Source of the DNA: Paracoccus sp. N5
GTDB lineage: Bacteria > Pseudomonadota > Alphaproteobacteria > Rhodobacterales > Rhodobacteraceae
Reading direction: 5' to 3'
Length of the DNA: 64,000 nt
Assembly (NCBI RefSeq): GCF_000371965.1
Contig: NZ_AQUO01000001.1
Span: 496,001-560,000 of the forward strand
The position numbers were made by a program, and so were the translations under genes. The notes under the pieces are model-generated. The model did no database searches. It saw only the letters and a program-made list of their open reading frames with translations, and was not told the origin of the DNA. Positions 49,670 to 57,744 of the stretch are shown here, in pieces (position 1 is the stretch's first letter; every line of letters starts with the position of its first letter).

Positions 49670-50601
49670 GCCCGGCGCCTGGTCCTGGTGCGAGCCTGCT
49701 GGGCCTCGTCCGCCTCCTGCTCGTCGGGTGTCACGAATTCGGCAAAGCCCGTCGCCGTATCGACGAATTTGTCAAAGGTGCACAGCGCCATGCCCTCGGC
49801 GCTCAGATAGCCGAAATGCCGCTCGCGCACCCGGCGCACATCGTCCTCCGAGGCCCGCGTCATGCCGCGCTTGCGCAGCGTCTGCGCCTCATGCCGGGGG
49901 GTGTCGTTGTCGCCGCGATGGGTGACGATGCAGGGGAAATGCGGATCCGTCACCGAAACTAGGTGCTGCGGAATCTTGTAATGCCCATAGTCGAAGACCG
50001 TGCGCGTGCTGTGCCGCACCGCCGCGCCGGCGCTGAAGAAGGGGCTGTACCAGTTGTAGATGCCCTCGGTCGGTCCATCGGTGACGCAATAATACAGCGA
50101 CGAGAAGCTGACCGCGAAATGCGCGTTGCGCCACAGGCAGGCGGCATGGCGACGCAACCGGCGAATGAAATCCTTGGACACGCAATCGTCGTCGTCCAAG
50201 CGGAACTGCACCGTGTCGGGCAGGTTCAGCGCCAGTTCCGGCGCCAGCATGGTGATCGCCTCCGAGACATGCATCGGCGCGACGAAGCGCAGCTCGACCT
50301 GCGGCGCCACGGCGCAGATCTGCTCGAGCCGGGTCCGATAAGCCTCGGGCATGCGGTCCGAGGACAGCACCAGGAAGCGGAAGTTCGGATCGGACTGCGC
50401 CCGCATCGAGGCCAGCGTGAGATGCTCGAAGGTCGCCAGCCGCGCCTCCATCCGCTCGGCGGCAAACAGCTCGGCGGCCTTATCCTCATAGATCGCCTCG
50501 AGCTCGTCGTCGCTCTTGTTGCGATAGGCTTTCCAGTCACCGCGCCCGAGCATGGAAAACCGACACACACCAAGGATCGCGATATCCTGTTCCCGCATCA
50601 C
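49666..50601 (-). CDS. Putative rhamnosyltransferase (glycosyltransferase)
   Basis: A protein of 311 residues matching a family annotated as putative rhamnosyl transferase: early GVCRFSMLGRGDW, the nucleotide-sugar step FRLDDDDCVSKDFIRRL (DxD-type, about 132-148) and GDNDTPRHEAQTLRKRG. It is cytoplasmic and presumably decorates a surface glycan. The acidic-Arg tail is low complexity. Confidence 0.78.
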   Translation of the reverse strand: MMREQDIAILGVCRFSMLGRGDWKAYRNKSDDELEAIYEDKAAELFAAERMEARLATFEHLTLASMRAQSDPNFRFLVLSSDRMPEAYRTRLEQICAVAPQVELRFVAPMHVSEAITMLAPELALNLPDTVQFRLDDDDCVSKDFIRRLRRHAACLWRNAHFAVSFSSLYYCVTDGPTEGIYNWYSPFFSAGAAVRHSTRTVFDYGHYKIPQHLVSVTDPHFPCIVTHRGDNDTPRHEAQTLRKRGMTRASEDDVRRVRERHFGYLSAEGMALCTFDKFVDTATGFAEFVTPDEQEADEAQQARTRTRRRA

Positions 50602-50719
50602 TCGCTCATCAGCTGAAAATCCTCTTAAGCCTTAGCAGAGAGCTTCGCCCCACGCCACAACCTAAACGATACAGTTTCGTCCGAACTAGCAAGCGCGGGA
50701 TCTCCGCAACGTGTCATGC

Positions 50720-50755
50720 AAAAGCCCCGCGACCGGTTCGGGTCGCGGGGCTTTT
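50720..50755. terminator. Strong hairpin terminator after tRNA-Thr
   Basis: Stem AAAAGCCCCGCGACC (50720-50734) pairs with GGTCGCGGGGCTTTT (50741-50755) around a 6-nt loop. Flanking A and T runs let it work in both directions; it lies 11 bp past the tRNA-Thr 3' end on the minus strand. Confidence 0.85.
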
Positions 50756-50766
50756 GGCTGGATCTA

Positions 50767-50842
50767 TGGTGCCGGTGAAGGGACTCGAACCCCCGACCCC
50801 ATCATTACGAATGACGTGCTCTACCAGCTGAGCTACACCGGC
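50767..50842 (-). tRNA. tRNA-Thr (anticodon CGT)
   Basis: 76 nt on the minus strand with encoded CCA (50769-50767). The acceptor arm GCCGGTG pairs with CACCGGC, discriminator A; D-arm TAGCTC; anticodon loop TTCGTAA places CGT at 50807-50809, reading ACG; T-loop GTTCGAGT. Confidence 0.96.
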
Positions 50843-50893
50843 ATCTTTGTGCCGCGCCGGATAGCAGGTTCCGTCGCAGGCGAAAAGGGGGGA

Positions 50894-52672
50894 TCAGAGT
50901 TTTTTCCCGGCCACCTGCGCGATATTCTCCTCGGGCGGCTCGACATCCGGCCTGACGGGCAGGATGTCGCCCTGGCTCGCGATCACCGGCTTGCGCGGCG
51001 CCTCGGGTTCGGGGCGGTGCAAGGGGATCGGCGGCGCCGCGGGCTCGGGTTCCGGCTCGGGATCGGTGACGGTCATCGCGGGCTCGGCCCCGGCCGCGAC
51101 CAGCGGCGGGCGGCGATAGTCCGATTCGCGCGGCACCATGCCGGGCTGGACATCGGCGACTTCGGGCGGCGGCTCGACCACGACCGACCGGCCGGGATCG
51201 GCTGCGGGCGCGGCATCGACCATGCCCGGCGCAGCGGCCGGCGCGGGCGTCGGCACGATGGCTGGCGTCGGCACCGGCGCCTCGGACGCCTTGCCGCCGA
51301 CCAGCAGCGGCAGCATCTCGGCCCCGCCGGCGGCAGGCGCCGTCCAGACTGCGCTGTCCGGCTCGCGCCAGGTCAGCGTGTCGAAACCGCCGCAGCTGTC
51401 GCAGGTCGGCGACCATTCCGCCATGACATTATGGCACTTGTCGCAGACCCATTGCGGCCCGCGGCTGGCGACCAGCGCCCGGGCCAGGATGCCGCGCACC
51501 ACGGCGTCGTCCGAGCCCTCGCCGCGCTCGACCGCGGCCAGGATCGACAGCGAACGCACCGTCGGGTGCTTCGTCGCCAGGTCGCCCAGCGCCCGGCGGG
51601 CACCGGGAAAGTCCTCGGCCGCCAGCAGCAGCTCGGCACGCAAGAGCCGGGTTTCCTCGTGATCCGGGTTCTGCCGCATCAGCTCCTCGAAGCGGCGCAG
51701 CCGGGCCGAGGGCTTTTCGTCCGGCACGATCTCGGCAAAGGCGGCGGCGATCGAGGGATGCGGCCGTACGCTCCAGGTCTTTTGCAGCACGCGGCTGGCG
51801 TTTCGGGCGTCGTTCTGCGCGATATAGCTGCGCGCAGCCAGCACCGCGGCCGGGATCAGGTCGGGGCTGGCCCGGTTGGCCGAGATCGCGGCCTCGCGCG
51901 CGCTGATCGAATTGCCCTCGGCCAGCACCTCGGACGCCTCCTTCAGCGCCAGCACCGCGTCGCGGCGCAGATGCACGTCCTTGGGCAGCTGCCCCTGCTG
52001 GCGCTTGTCCTTCAGCACGGCGCGCGCGCCCTTCCAGTCGCCCTCGCGGGTCTGCAGCTGCAGCAGCGTGTCCTGCACCTCGGCATGTTTCGGCTTCAGC
52101 GCATAGGCCTTCTCGGCCAGCTTCAGCGCGGTGGCGGTGTCGCCCTCGGCCAGCTTCTGCCGCATCAGCCCGCGCACGCCGACGAAGCGGGTGCGCTGGT
52201 CCGACAGCAGGCGGCGATAGATCTCGGCCGCCTTGGCATCGTCGCCGGCGACCTCGGCCGCCTGCGCGGCCAGCAGGTCGGTGACATGCGGCTGGTCCAG
52301 CAGCTTCGCGGCCTTGGCGGCCTTGTCCTGCGCCAGCCGCCCCTCGCCCGAGGCGACGGCCAGCATGCCCTCGGACAGCGCCTCATAGCCCTTGCGCTGG
52401 CGCGAGCGGGCGAAATAGCGGTTGATCGCCGTCTCGTCGCCCAGCAGGAACCGCACGAAGGCCAGGAACATGCCCAGGATCTTGACCGCGAGCCAGCCCA
52501 GCACGACCACGACCAGCACCGCGATCAGCAACTGGACCGGGCCCAGCGTGTATTCGGTGCCGCCATAGACCATGCTCAGACCCTGGCCGCTTTCCGAAAG
52601 CTGGATCGCGCCCAGGGTGATCGCCAGGATGATGGCGAAGAAGATCAGTATTTTCAGCGCCGACAGCAGCAT
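50894..52672 (-). CDS. HemY-like membrane protein with zinc ribbon
   Basis: A protein of 592 residues. Two membrane helices (about 5-25 and 45-70) and a HemY N-terminal domain (GDETAINRYFARSRQRKGYE) are followed by TPR-like repeats (about 100-380). A zinc ribbon comes next (CDKCHNVMAEWSPTCDSCGG, about 417-436), and the tail of about 130 residues is Pro/Glu/Ala-rich. Despite the name, its role in haem synthesis is not enzymatic in any proven way. It shares a leftward operon with the Mic60-like gene. Confidence 0.85.
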   Translation of the reverse strand: MLLSALKILIFFAIILAITLGAIQLSESGQGLSMVYGGTEYTLGPVQLLIAVLVVVVLGWLAVKILGMFLAFVRFLLGDETAINRYFARSRQRKGYEALSEGMLAVASGEGRLAQDKAAKAAKLLDQPHVTDLLAAQAAEVAGDDAKAAEIYRRLLSDQRTRFVGVRGLMRQKLAEGDTATALKLAEKAYALKPKHAEVQDTLLQLQTREGDWKGARAVLKDKRQQGQLPKDVHLRRDAVLALKEASEVLAEGNSISAREAAISANRASPDLIPAAVLAARSYIAQNDARNASRVLQKTWSVRPHPSIAAAFAEIVPDEKPSARLRRFEELMRQNPDHEETRLLRAELLLAAEDFPGARRALGDLATKHPTVRSLSILAAVERGEGSDDAVVRGILARALVASRGPQWVCDKCHNVMAEWSPTCDSCGGFDTLTWREPDSAVWTAPAAGGAEMLPLLVGGKASEAPVPTPAIVPTPAPAAAPGMVDAAPAADPGRSVVVEPPPEVADVQPGMVPRESDYRRPPLVAAGAEPAMTVTDPEPEPEPAAPPIPLHRPEPEAPRKPVIASQGDILPVRPDVEPPEENIAQVAGKKL

Positions 52673-52684
52673 GCCAGGGACTCC

Positions 52685-54112
52685 TTACAAGCTGCCGGCG
52701 GCCAGGGCGGCCAGCGCGGCATTGGCTTCGACCCAGACCTGCGCCTTGGCGGTCCAGGCCGACATGGCCTCCTGCCCGGCCTGCGGCAGCGCGGCGATCT
52801 CGGCCAGCGCGCCCTTGACGTCGCCGGCCTTCACCGCGGCATCGGCACGCGACAGGATGGCGTCGGGATCGTCGCCGGCGCGCGGCTCGACCGAGCGGGC
52901 GCCGGTCTGCACGCGCAGGAAGTCCCCGATCGCCCCCAGCGCGCCGCCATCCTGCGGCACCTGCTTGATCGAGGCGGCCAGACCCTCGCGCGCGGCGGCC
53001 GGGAAATCGGCGCGCAGCTGTTCCAGCGTCGGCACGTCGCCGGTCAGCACGGCCGGGGCTTCGATGCCGGCGGCCTGCAGATCGGCCAGCGCCTGGTCGC
53101 GGGGCCCGCCGGTTTCGATGGCGGCCTGCAAGGCGGCGGCAGCGGTGGCGGCCTGGGCGCGGCGATTGGCGGCGTCGGCGCTTTCCTGCAAGGCGCTGGC
53201 CTGGGATTGCGCGGCGCTGATGCGCTTTTCGGCCTCGGCGGCGGCGCTGGCGATCTGGCCCTGCAGCGCCTCGGCCTGGGCGGCAAAGCCCTGCATGCGC
53301 TCGGCCAAGGCCGGGTCGACGGCGCTGCGCGCGGCCAGTTCGTCGATGCGGGCCTGCTGCGCGGCCAGCCGGCCGTTCACGTCGTCGAGCAATTGCTGCA
53401 AGCCGGCGCTGTCCTCGCCCGAGACCACCGGGGCCACGGCGGGACGCGCCTCCAGCTCCGAGACGGTCTTTTCCAGCGCCGCGAGCTTCTCGGCCTGCGC
53501 CTTCAACGCCTCGGGATCGGGGCCGGCATCGGCCAGGGCCTGGCGGGCGGCATCGGCCCCGGCCTCACCGGCGCGCTTGGCAAAGGCGTCGGCCTGGGCC
53601 TGGATCTCGCTGCGCGCAGCTTCGGTCGCGGCATCGCGGGCGGCGGCCAGCGCGGCCTCGTTCGGGGCCTGCCCGGCCGGGGAACGCCAGGCTTCGGGCA
53701 GATGCGGGATCGCCGACCAGGTCGCGGCGGCGCCCAGCCCGGCGGCGATCACCCCGCCCAGAAGCGTGGGCATGAAGCCGGCCTTGCGCACCTCGACCAC
53801 GCGGGTCTCGACGCGGGCCGGCTCGGGTTTCGCGATTTCGGGCCTGGCGGGCGCGGGCTTGGTCGCCGCGGGGGCGGCCGCGGCAGGCGCAGCCTCGGCC
53901 GGGCGGGGCTTCGGCGCGGCGCCCCCCGGCCCCTCGCCCGAGCCGACCAGCTTCGATTCGACGGCCGGCTTCGGCTCGGGCTTGGCGGCGGCTGTGGCCT
54001 CGCCGGCGCTGACCGGGTGGCTGTCGATCACCGGGCCGGAAACGGCCTTTTTCTTCAAGTCCTTGTCGGGGCTCGCCTTGTTTTCGCTGGAATTGGCATC
54101 TGGCTGTTTCAC
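52685..54112 (-). CDS. Mitofilin / Mic60-like inner-membrane protein
   Basis: A protein of 475 residues. A charged, Pro/Ala-rich cytoplasmic start (about 1-108) is followed by one membrane helix (FMPTLLGGVIAAGLGAAATW), a long coiled coil (about 150-325) and a C-terminal domain with SADAAVKAGDVKGALAEI-like wording of the mitofilin signature. Alphaproteobacterial Mic60 shapes intracytoplasmic membranes and is known to sit beside haem genes, as here between hemD and hemY. Low-complexity composition makes the family call depend on layout and context. Confidence 0.75.
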   Translation of the reverse strand: MKQPDANSSENKASPDKDLKKKAVSGPVIDSHPVSAGEATAAAKPEPKPAVESKLVGSGEGPGGAAPKPRPAEAAPAAAAPAATKPAPARPEIAKPEPARVETRVVEVRKAGFMPTLLGGVIAAGLGAAATWSAIPHLPEAWRSPAGQAPNEAALAAARDAATEAARSEIQAQADAFAKRAGEAGADAARQALADAGPDPEALKAQAEKLAALEKTVSELEARPAVAPVVSGEDSAGLQQLLDDVNGRLAAQQARIDELAARSAVDPALAERMQGFAAQAEALQGQIASAAAEAEKRISAAQSQASALQESADAANRRAQAATAAAALQAAIETGGPRDQALADLQAAGIEAPAVLTGDVPTLEQLRADFPAAAREGLAASIKQVPQDGGALGAIGDFLRVQTGARSVEPRAGDDPDAILSRADAAVKAGDVKGALAEIAALPQAGQEAMSAWTAKAQVWVEANAALAALAAGSL

Positions 54113-54229
54113 GATCTTCCCCGTTCCCTTCTGCGCCGGAACACGGGCAAGCGACGCTGCCCGGACCCGCTATCATCACTGGCTCCCGCCACAAGTCTAG
54201 TGGGCAGCGCGTGGCGCCTCAACCCGCCC

Positions 54230-54916
54230 TCACATGCTTTGTTCCGCGCCGAGCAGGGTTTCGATGGCCGCAAGCACGCCCCCGGCATCCGGATCGGCCG
54301 CCACCGCAACCCGCGCAAAGGGCCCGCGCCAGGCCGCCGCAGCCGCCGCGCTGATCGGCACCAGCCACAGCGCCGCCCGCGCCTCGCCCGCCTGCCCCGC
54401 CAGCAGCCGCGCCGAGCGGGGCGAGAACAGCGGCAGGATCACCGGCCCCGGACCCGCCAGCAAGGCCCGCGCCGCCGGGCTCAGCTCCTGCGGCAGCTGG
54501 TCATAGACCACGACGCCCGGCACCGGCAAAACCTTGGCGACATGGGCGCCATGCGGATGCAGCCAGCCCGGGCCGAGCCCCTGAAGCATCGGCAGCATGC
54601 GCGCGGCATCGCCCGGCCCCTCGGTCACGGCGAAGCCCGCCTCCCGCGCCGCCCGGGCGGTGGCCGGCCCGACGCAGATCGCCGGTCGCCCGCGCCCGGC
54701 CCCCGCCGCCGGCACCGCATGGACCGAGGTGAAGACCAGCCCCCTGGCCGCCGCCAGCCGGCCGGCATCATGCGGCACCGGAACGATGCGCAGCACCGGC
54801 GAGATCAGCACCGGCAACCCCAGCGGCGCGGCGGCTGCGGCAAAACGCCGCGCCGCCGGCTCGGGCCGGGTCAGAAGCAGCGTGGGCGGCGGTATGGCAG
54901 GGGCGGCAAGGGACAT
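54230..54916 (-). CDS. hemD: Uroporphyrinogen-III synthase
   Basis: A protein of 228 residues with the divergent HemD fold: LLLTRPEPAARRFAAAA at the N-terminus, GLVFTSVHAVPAAGAGRG, the hinge ICVGPATARAAREAGF and LPLFSPRSARLLAGQ. It closes and rearranges hydroxymethylbilane to the type III macrocycle for haem, chlorophyll and cobalamin. It is divergent from tsaD with a 71-bp gap. Confidence 0.88.
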   Translation of the reverse strand: MSLAAPAIPPPTLLLTRPEPAARRFAAAAAPLGLPVLISPVLRIVPVPHDAGRLAAARGLVFTSVHAVPAAGAGRGRPAICVGPATARAAREAGFAVTEGPGDAARMLPMLQGLGPGWLHPHGAHVAKVLPVPGVVVYDQLPQELSPAARALLAGPGPVILPLFSPRSARLLAGQAGEARAALWLVPISAAAAAAWRGPFARVAVAADPDAGGVLAAIETLLGAEQSM

Positions 54917-54987
54917 GGCATTCGGCCGGGCAAGATGTTACGTCCCCCCTTGCCTATGCCCCGGGCGGCGCAGGAACAAGGACAAGC

Positions 54988-56052
54988 ATGGCACGGATCT
55001 TTCTCGGCATCGAAAGCAGCTGCGACGACACCGCCGCCGCCGTGGTGCGCGACGACCGCACCATCCTGGCCTCGGTGGTCGCCGGCCAGACGGCGCTTCA
55101 TGCCGATTTCGGCGGCGTGGTGCCCGAGATCGCCGCCCGCGCCCATGCCGAAAAGCTGGACGGCTGCGTCGAACAGGCGCTGGCGCAGGCCGGGCTGCGG
55201 CTCGACCAGCTGGACGGCATCGCCGTCACCGCCGGGCCGGGGCTGATCGGCGGCGTGCTTGCCGGGGTGATGCTGGCCAAGGGGCTGGCGGCGGGTTCGG
55301 GCCTGCCGCTGATCGGGGTGAACCACCTTGCCGGCCATGCGCTGACGCCGCGGCTGACCGACGGCATCGCCTATCCTTACCTCATGCTGCTGGTCTCGGG
55401 CGGGCATTGCCAGTTCCTGTGCGTGGACGGGCCGCAGGATTTCACCCGGCTCGGCGGCACCATCGACGACGCCCCGGGCGAGGCTTTCGACAAGGTGGCG
55501 AAGCTCCTGGGCCTGCCGCAGCCGGGCGGCCCGGCGGTCGAGGCCGCCGCCACCCAGGGCGACCCGCGCCGCTTTGCCTTTCCGCGGCCGCTGCTGGACC
55601 GGCCCGGCTGCGACCTCAGCTTCTCGGGGCTGAAGACCGCCGTGCTGCGCCAGCGCGACACCCTGGTCGCGGCGCAAGGCGGGTTGCACGAACAGGACCG
55701 CGCCGACATCTGCGCCGGCTTTCAAGCCGCCGTGGCCGATGTGCTGGCCGAAAAGACCCGCCGGGCGCTGGCGGTCTCGCCCGCGCCGGTGCTGGCAGTG
55801 GCAGGCGGCGTTGCCGCGAACCAGACCCTGCGGGCGGCATTGCAGGCCGTGGCGGCAGAGGCGGGCGCGCGCTTCCTGGCCCCGCCGCTGCGGCTTTGCA
55901 CCGACAATGCCGCGATGATCGCCTGGGCGGGGATCGAGGCGCATGACGCCGGCCAGCGCGACGGCATGGAGCTGGCCGCAAGGCCGCGCTGGCCGCTGGA
56001 CCGGGCCGCCGCGCCGATGCTCGGCGCCGGCAAGCGGGGGGCCAAGGCATGA
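54988..56052 (+). CDS. tsaD: tRNA threonylcarbamoyladenosine synthase TsaD
   Basis: A protein of 354 residues. The ASKHA-fold signatures are GIESSCDDTAAAV at the start, NHLAGHAL with iron-binding His113 and His117, and VSGGHCQFL, followed later by FSGLKTAV and CTDNAAMIAWAG. With TsaB, TsaE and TsaC it makes t6A37 in ANN-decoding tRNAs. Its end overlaps gpsA as ATGA. Confidence 0.96.
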   Translation: MARIFLGIESSCDDTAAAVVRDDRTILASVVAGQTALHADFGGVVPEIAARAHAEKLDGCVEQALAQAGLRLDQLDGIAVTAGPGLIGGVLAGVMLAKGLAAGSGLPLIGVNHLAGHALTPRLTDGIAYPYLMLLVSGGHCQFLCVDGPQDFTRLGGTIDDAPGEAFDKVAKLLGLPQPGGPAVEAAATQGDPRRFAFPRPLLDRPGCDLSFSGLKTAVLRQRDTLVAAQGGLHEQDRADICAGFQAAVADVLAEKTRRALAVSPAPVLAVAGGVAANQTLRAALQAVAAEAGARFLAPPLRLCTDNAAMIAWAGIEAHDAGQRDGMELAARPRWPLDRAAAPMLGAGKRGAKA

Positions 56053-56990
56053 GCGTCGCGGTGATCGGCGCGGGCGCCTTCGGCACGGCGCTGGCGGTGG
56101 TGCTGGCCGCCAAGGGGCCGGTCACGCTCTGGGGCCGCGACGTGGCCTGGAGCGCGCGCGAGAACCCGCGCCTGCCCGGAATCGCCCTGCCCGACAGCCT
56201 GCGCCTGACCGACCGGCTGGCGGATTGCACCGCCGAAACCGTGCTGCTGGCCCTGCCCGCGCAGGTGCTGGGCGGCTTCCTGGCCGCCGAGGCGCCGCGC
56301 CTCGACGGCCGCCGCCTGGTCAGCTGCGCCAAGGGCATCGACCTCGCCACCCTGACCGGCCCCTCGGCGCTGATCGCGGCGGCCTGTCCGCGGGCCACCG
56401 TCGCGGTGCTGACCGGGCCCAGCTTCGCCGCCGACATCGCCCGCGGCCTGCCGACCGCGCTGACGCTCGCCTGCGCCGACCCGGGCGCGGCCGAGGCGCT
56501 GCAACGCCAGCTTTCCACCGGCGCGCTGCGGCTCTATCGCACCACCGATGTCACCGGCGCCGAGCTGGGCGGGGCGCTGAAGAACGTCATCGCCATCGCC
56601 GCCGGCGCCGCCATCGGCGCGGGCTATGGCGACAGCGCCCGCGCCAGCGTGGTGACACGCGGCTTTGCCGAGATGACGCGGCTGGCCGCGGCTCTTGGCG
56701 CGCGGCCGGAAACGCTGGCCGGCCTCTCGGGTCTGGGCGATCTGGTGCTGACCTGCACCTCGGAACAGTCGCGCAATTTCCGCTATGGCCTGGCGCTGGG
56801 GGCGGGCCGCGATTTCGCCGCCGGCACCACGGTCGAGGGCGCCGCCACCGCCCGCGCCGTCGCCGCCCTGGCCCCGAAGCTGGGGGTCGAGCTGCCGGTC
56901 TCGCAACTGGTCGCGGGGCTTGCCGAGGGCCGCGTCGCCATGGAACATGCGCTGGATATCTTGCTGAACCGCCCGCTGAAGGAGGAATGA
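56049..56990 (+). CDS. gpsA: Glycerol-3-phosphate dehydrogenase [NAD(P)+]
   Basis: A protein of 313 residues. The Rossmann loop is VIGAGAFGTALA (5-16). ALKNVIAIAAGAAIGAGYGD carries the catalytic Lys, and AGLSGLGDLVLTCTSEQSRN is the substrate-binding end. It makes sn-glycerol 3-phosphate for phospholipids. It is translationally coupled to tsaD, and the next gene starts within its stop codon. Confidence 0.96.
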   Translation: MSVAVIGAGAFGTALAVVLAAKGPVTLWGRDVAWSARENPRLPGIALPDSLRLTDRLADCTAETVLLALPAQVLGGFLAAEAPRLDGRRLVSCAKGIDLATLTGPSALIAAACPRATVAVLTGPSFAADIARGLPTALTLACADPGAAEALQRQLSTGALRLYRTTDVTGAELGGALKNVIAIAAGAAIGAGYGDSARASVVTRGFAEMTRLAAALGARPETLAGLSGLGDLVLTCTSEQSRNFRYGLALGAGRDFAAGTTVEGAATARAVAALAPKLGVELPVSQLVAGLAEGRVAMEHALDILLNRPLKEE

Positions 56991-57262
56991 TGCCCCTGTT
57001 CGCCCTGATCTGCCGCGATGCCCCTGGCATGCTGGAAACCCGCCTTGCCGTGCGCCCGCAGCACCTGGACTGGCTGGGCCAGCGCCCCGGTGTGCAACTG
57101 GCCGGCCCCTTCATCGAGAACGGCCAGCCCTGCGGCTCGCTGGTCGTGGTCGAGGGCGAAAGCCTCGACGAGGTGCGCGACTGGGCCGCGCACGACCCCT
57201 ATGCCGAGGCCGGCGTCTTCGGCGCGGTCGAGGTGGTGGAATGGCGCAAGGTGATCGGCTGA
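56990..57262 (+). CDS. YciI-family protein
   Basis: A protein of 90 residues from ATG 56990, for which AAGGAGG has better spacing than for the ATG three bases upstream. It shows the YCII fold pattern: FALICRDAPGMLETRLAVRP, HLDWL, and GSLVVVEGESLDEVRDWAAH with the conserved His-Asp-Pro-Tyr step. Function unknown; a small dimeric enzyme is likely. Confidence 0.88.
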   Translation: MPLFALICRDAPGMLETRLAVRPQHLDWLGQRPGVQLAGPFIENGQPCGSLVVVEGESLDEVRDWAAHDPYAEAGVFGAVEVVEWRKVIG

Positions 57263-57687
57263 TGGCGCATTGGCTGTTCAAGTCCGAGCCCGACGTCTTC
57301 AGCTTCGACGACCTGATCGCCAGGGGCGAGCGGGGCGAGCAATGGGACGGCGTGCGCAACTACCAGGCCCGCAACAACATGCGCGCCATGAAGCTGGGCG
57401 AGCGCGGCTTCTTCTATCACTCGAACATCGGCAAGGAGGTCGTGGGCATCTGCGAGGTGGTGGCGCTGGCCCATCCCGACTCGACCGCCGACGACCCGAA
57501 ATGGGAATGCGTGGACGTGAAGGCGGTGGCCCGCGTCCGGCGGCCGGTGACGCTGGACGAGGCCAAGGCCGAGCCGCGGCTGAAGGACATGATCCTGGTC
57601 AACAATTCGCGGCTGTCGGTGCAGCCGGTCTCTGATGCGGAATGGGACGTGATCCTGGAGCTGGCGGGCGGCCCGCAGCCGCTGTGA
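57262..57687 (+). CDS. EVE-domain protein
   Basis: A protein of 141 residues from ATG 57262, overlapping the yciI-like stop as TGATG. It matches the EVE (PUA-like) fold throughout: HWLFKSEPDVFSFDDL, WDGVRNYQARNNMRAMKLGE, FFYHSN and VDVKAVARVRRPVTLDE. EVE domains bind modified nucleobases in DNA or RNA. Its partner or target here is unknown. Confidence 0.92.
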   Translation: MAHWLFKSEPDVFSFDDLIARGERGEQWDGVRNYQARNNMRAMKLGERGFFYHSNIGKEVVGICEVVALAHPDSTADDPKWECVDVKAVARVRRPVTLDEAKAEPRLKDMILVNNSRLSVQPVSDAEWDVILELAGGPQPL

Positions 57688-57744
57688 CCGGCCCGTCCGG
57701 CAATCCCGCAACGCACCAAGGCGCAAAAGCCCAGGAGGGGTGAC

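Noticed and set aside
50711..55246. A + strand open frame of 1511 codons
   Set aside because: It lies antisense to hemY-like, Mic60-like and hemD, which all have clear domains; high GC leaves such frames open. Its translation is low complexity without domains.
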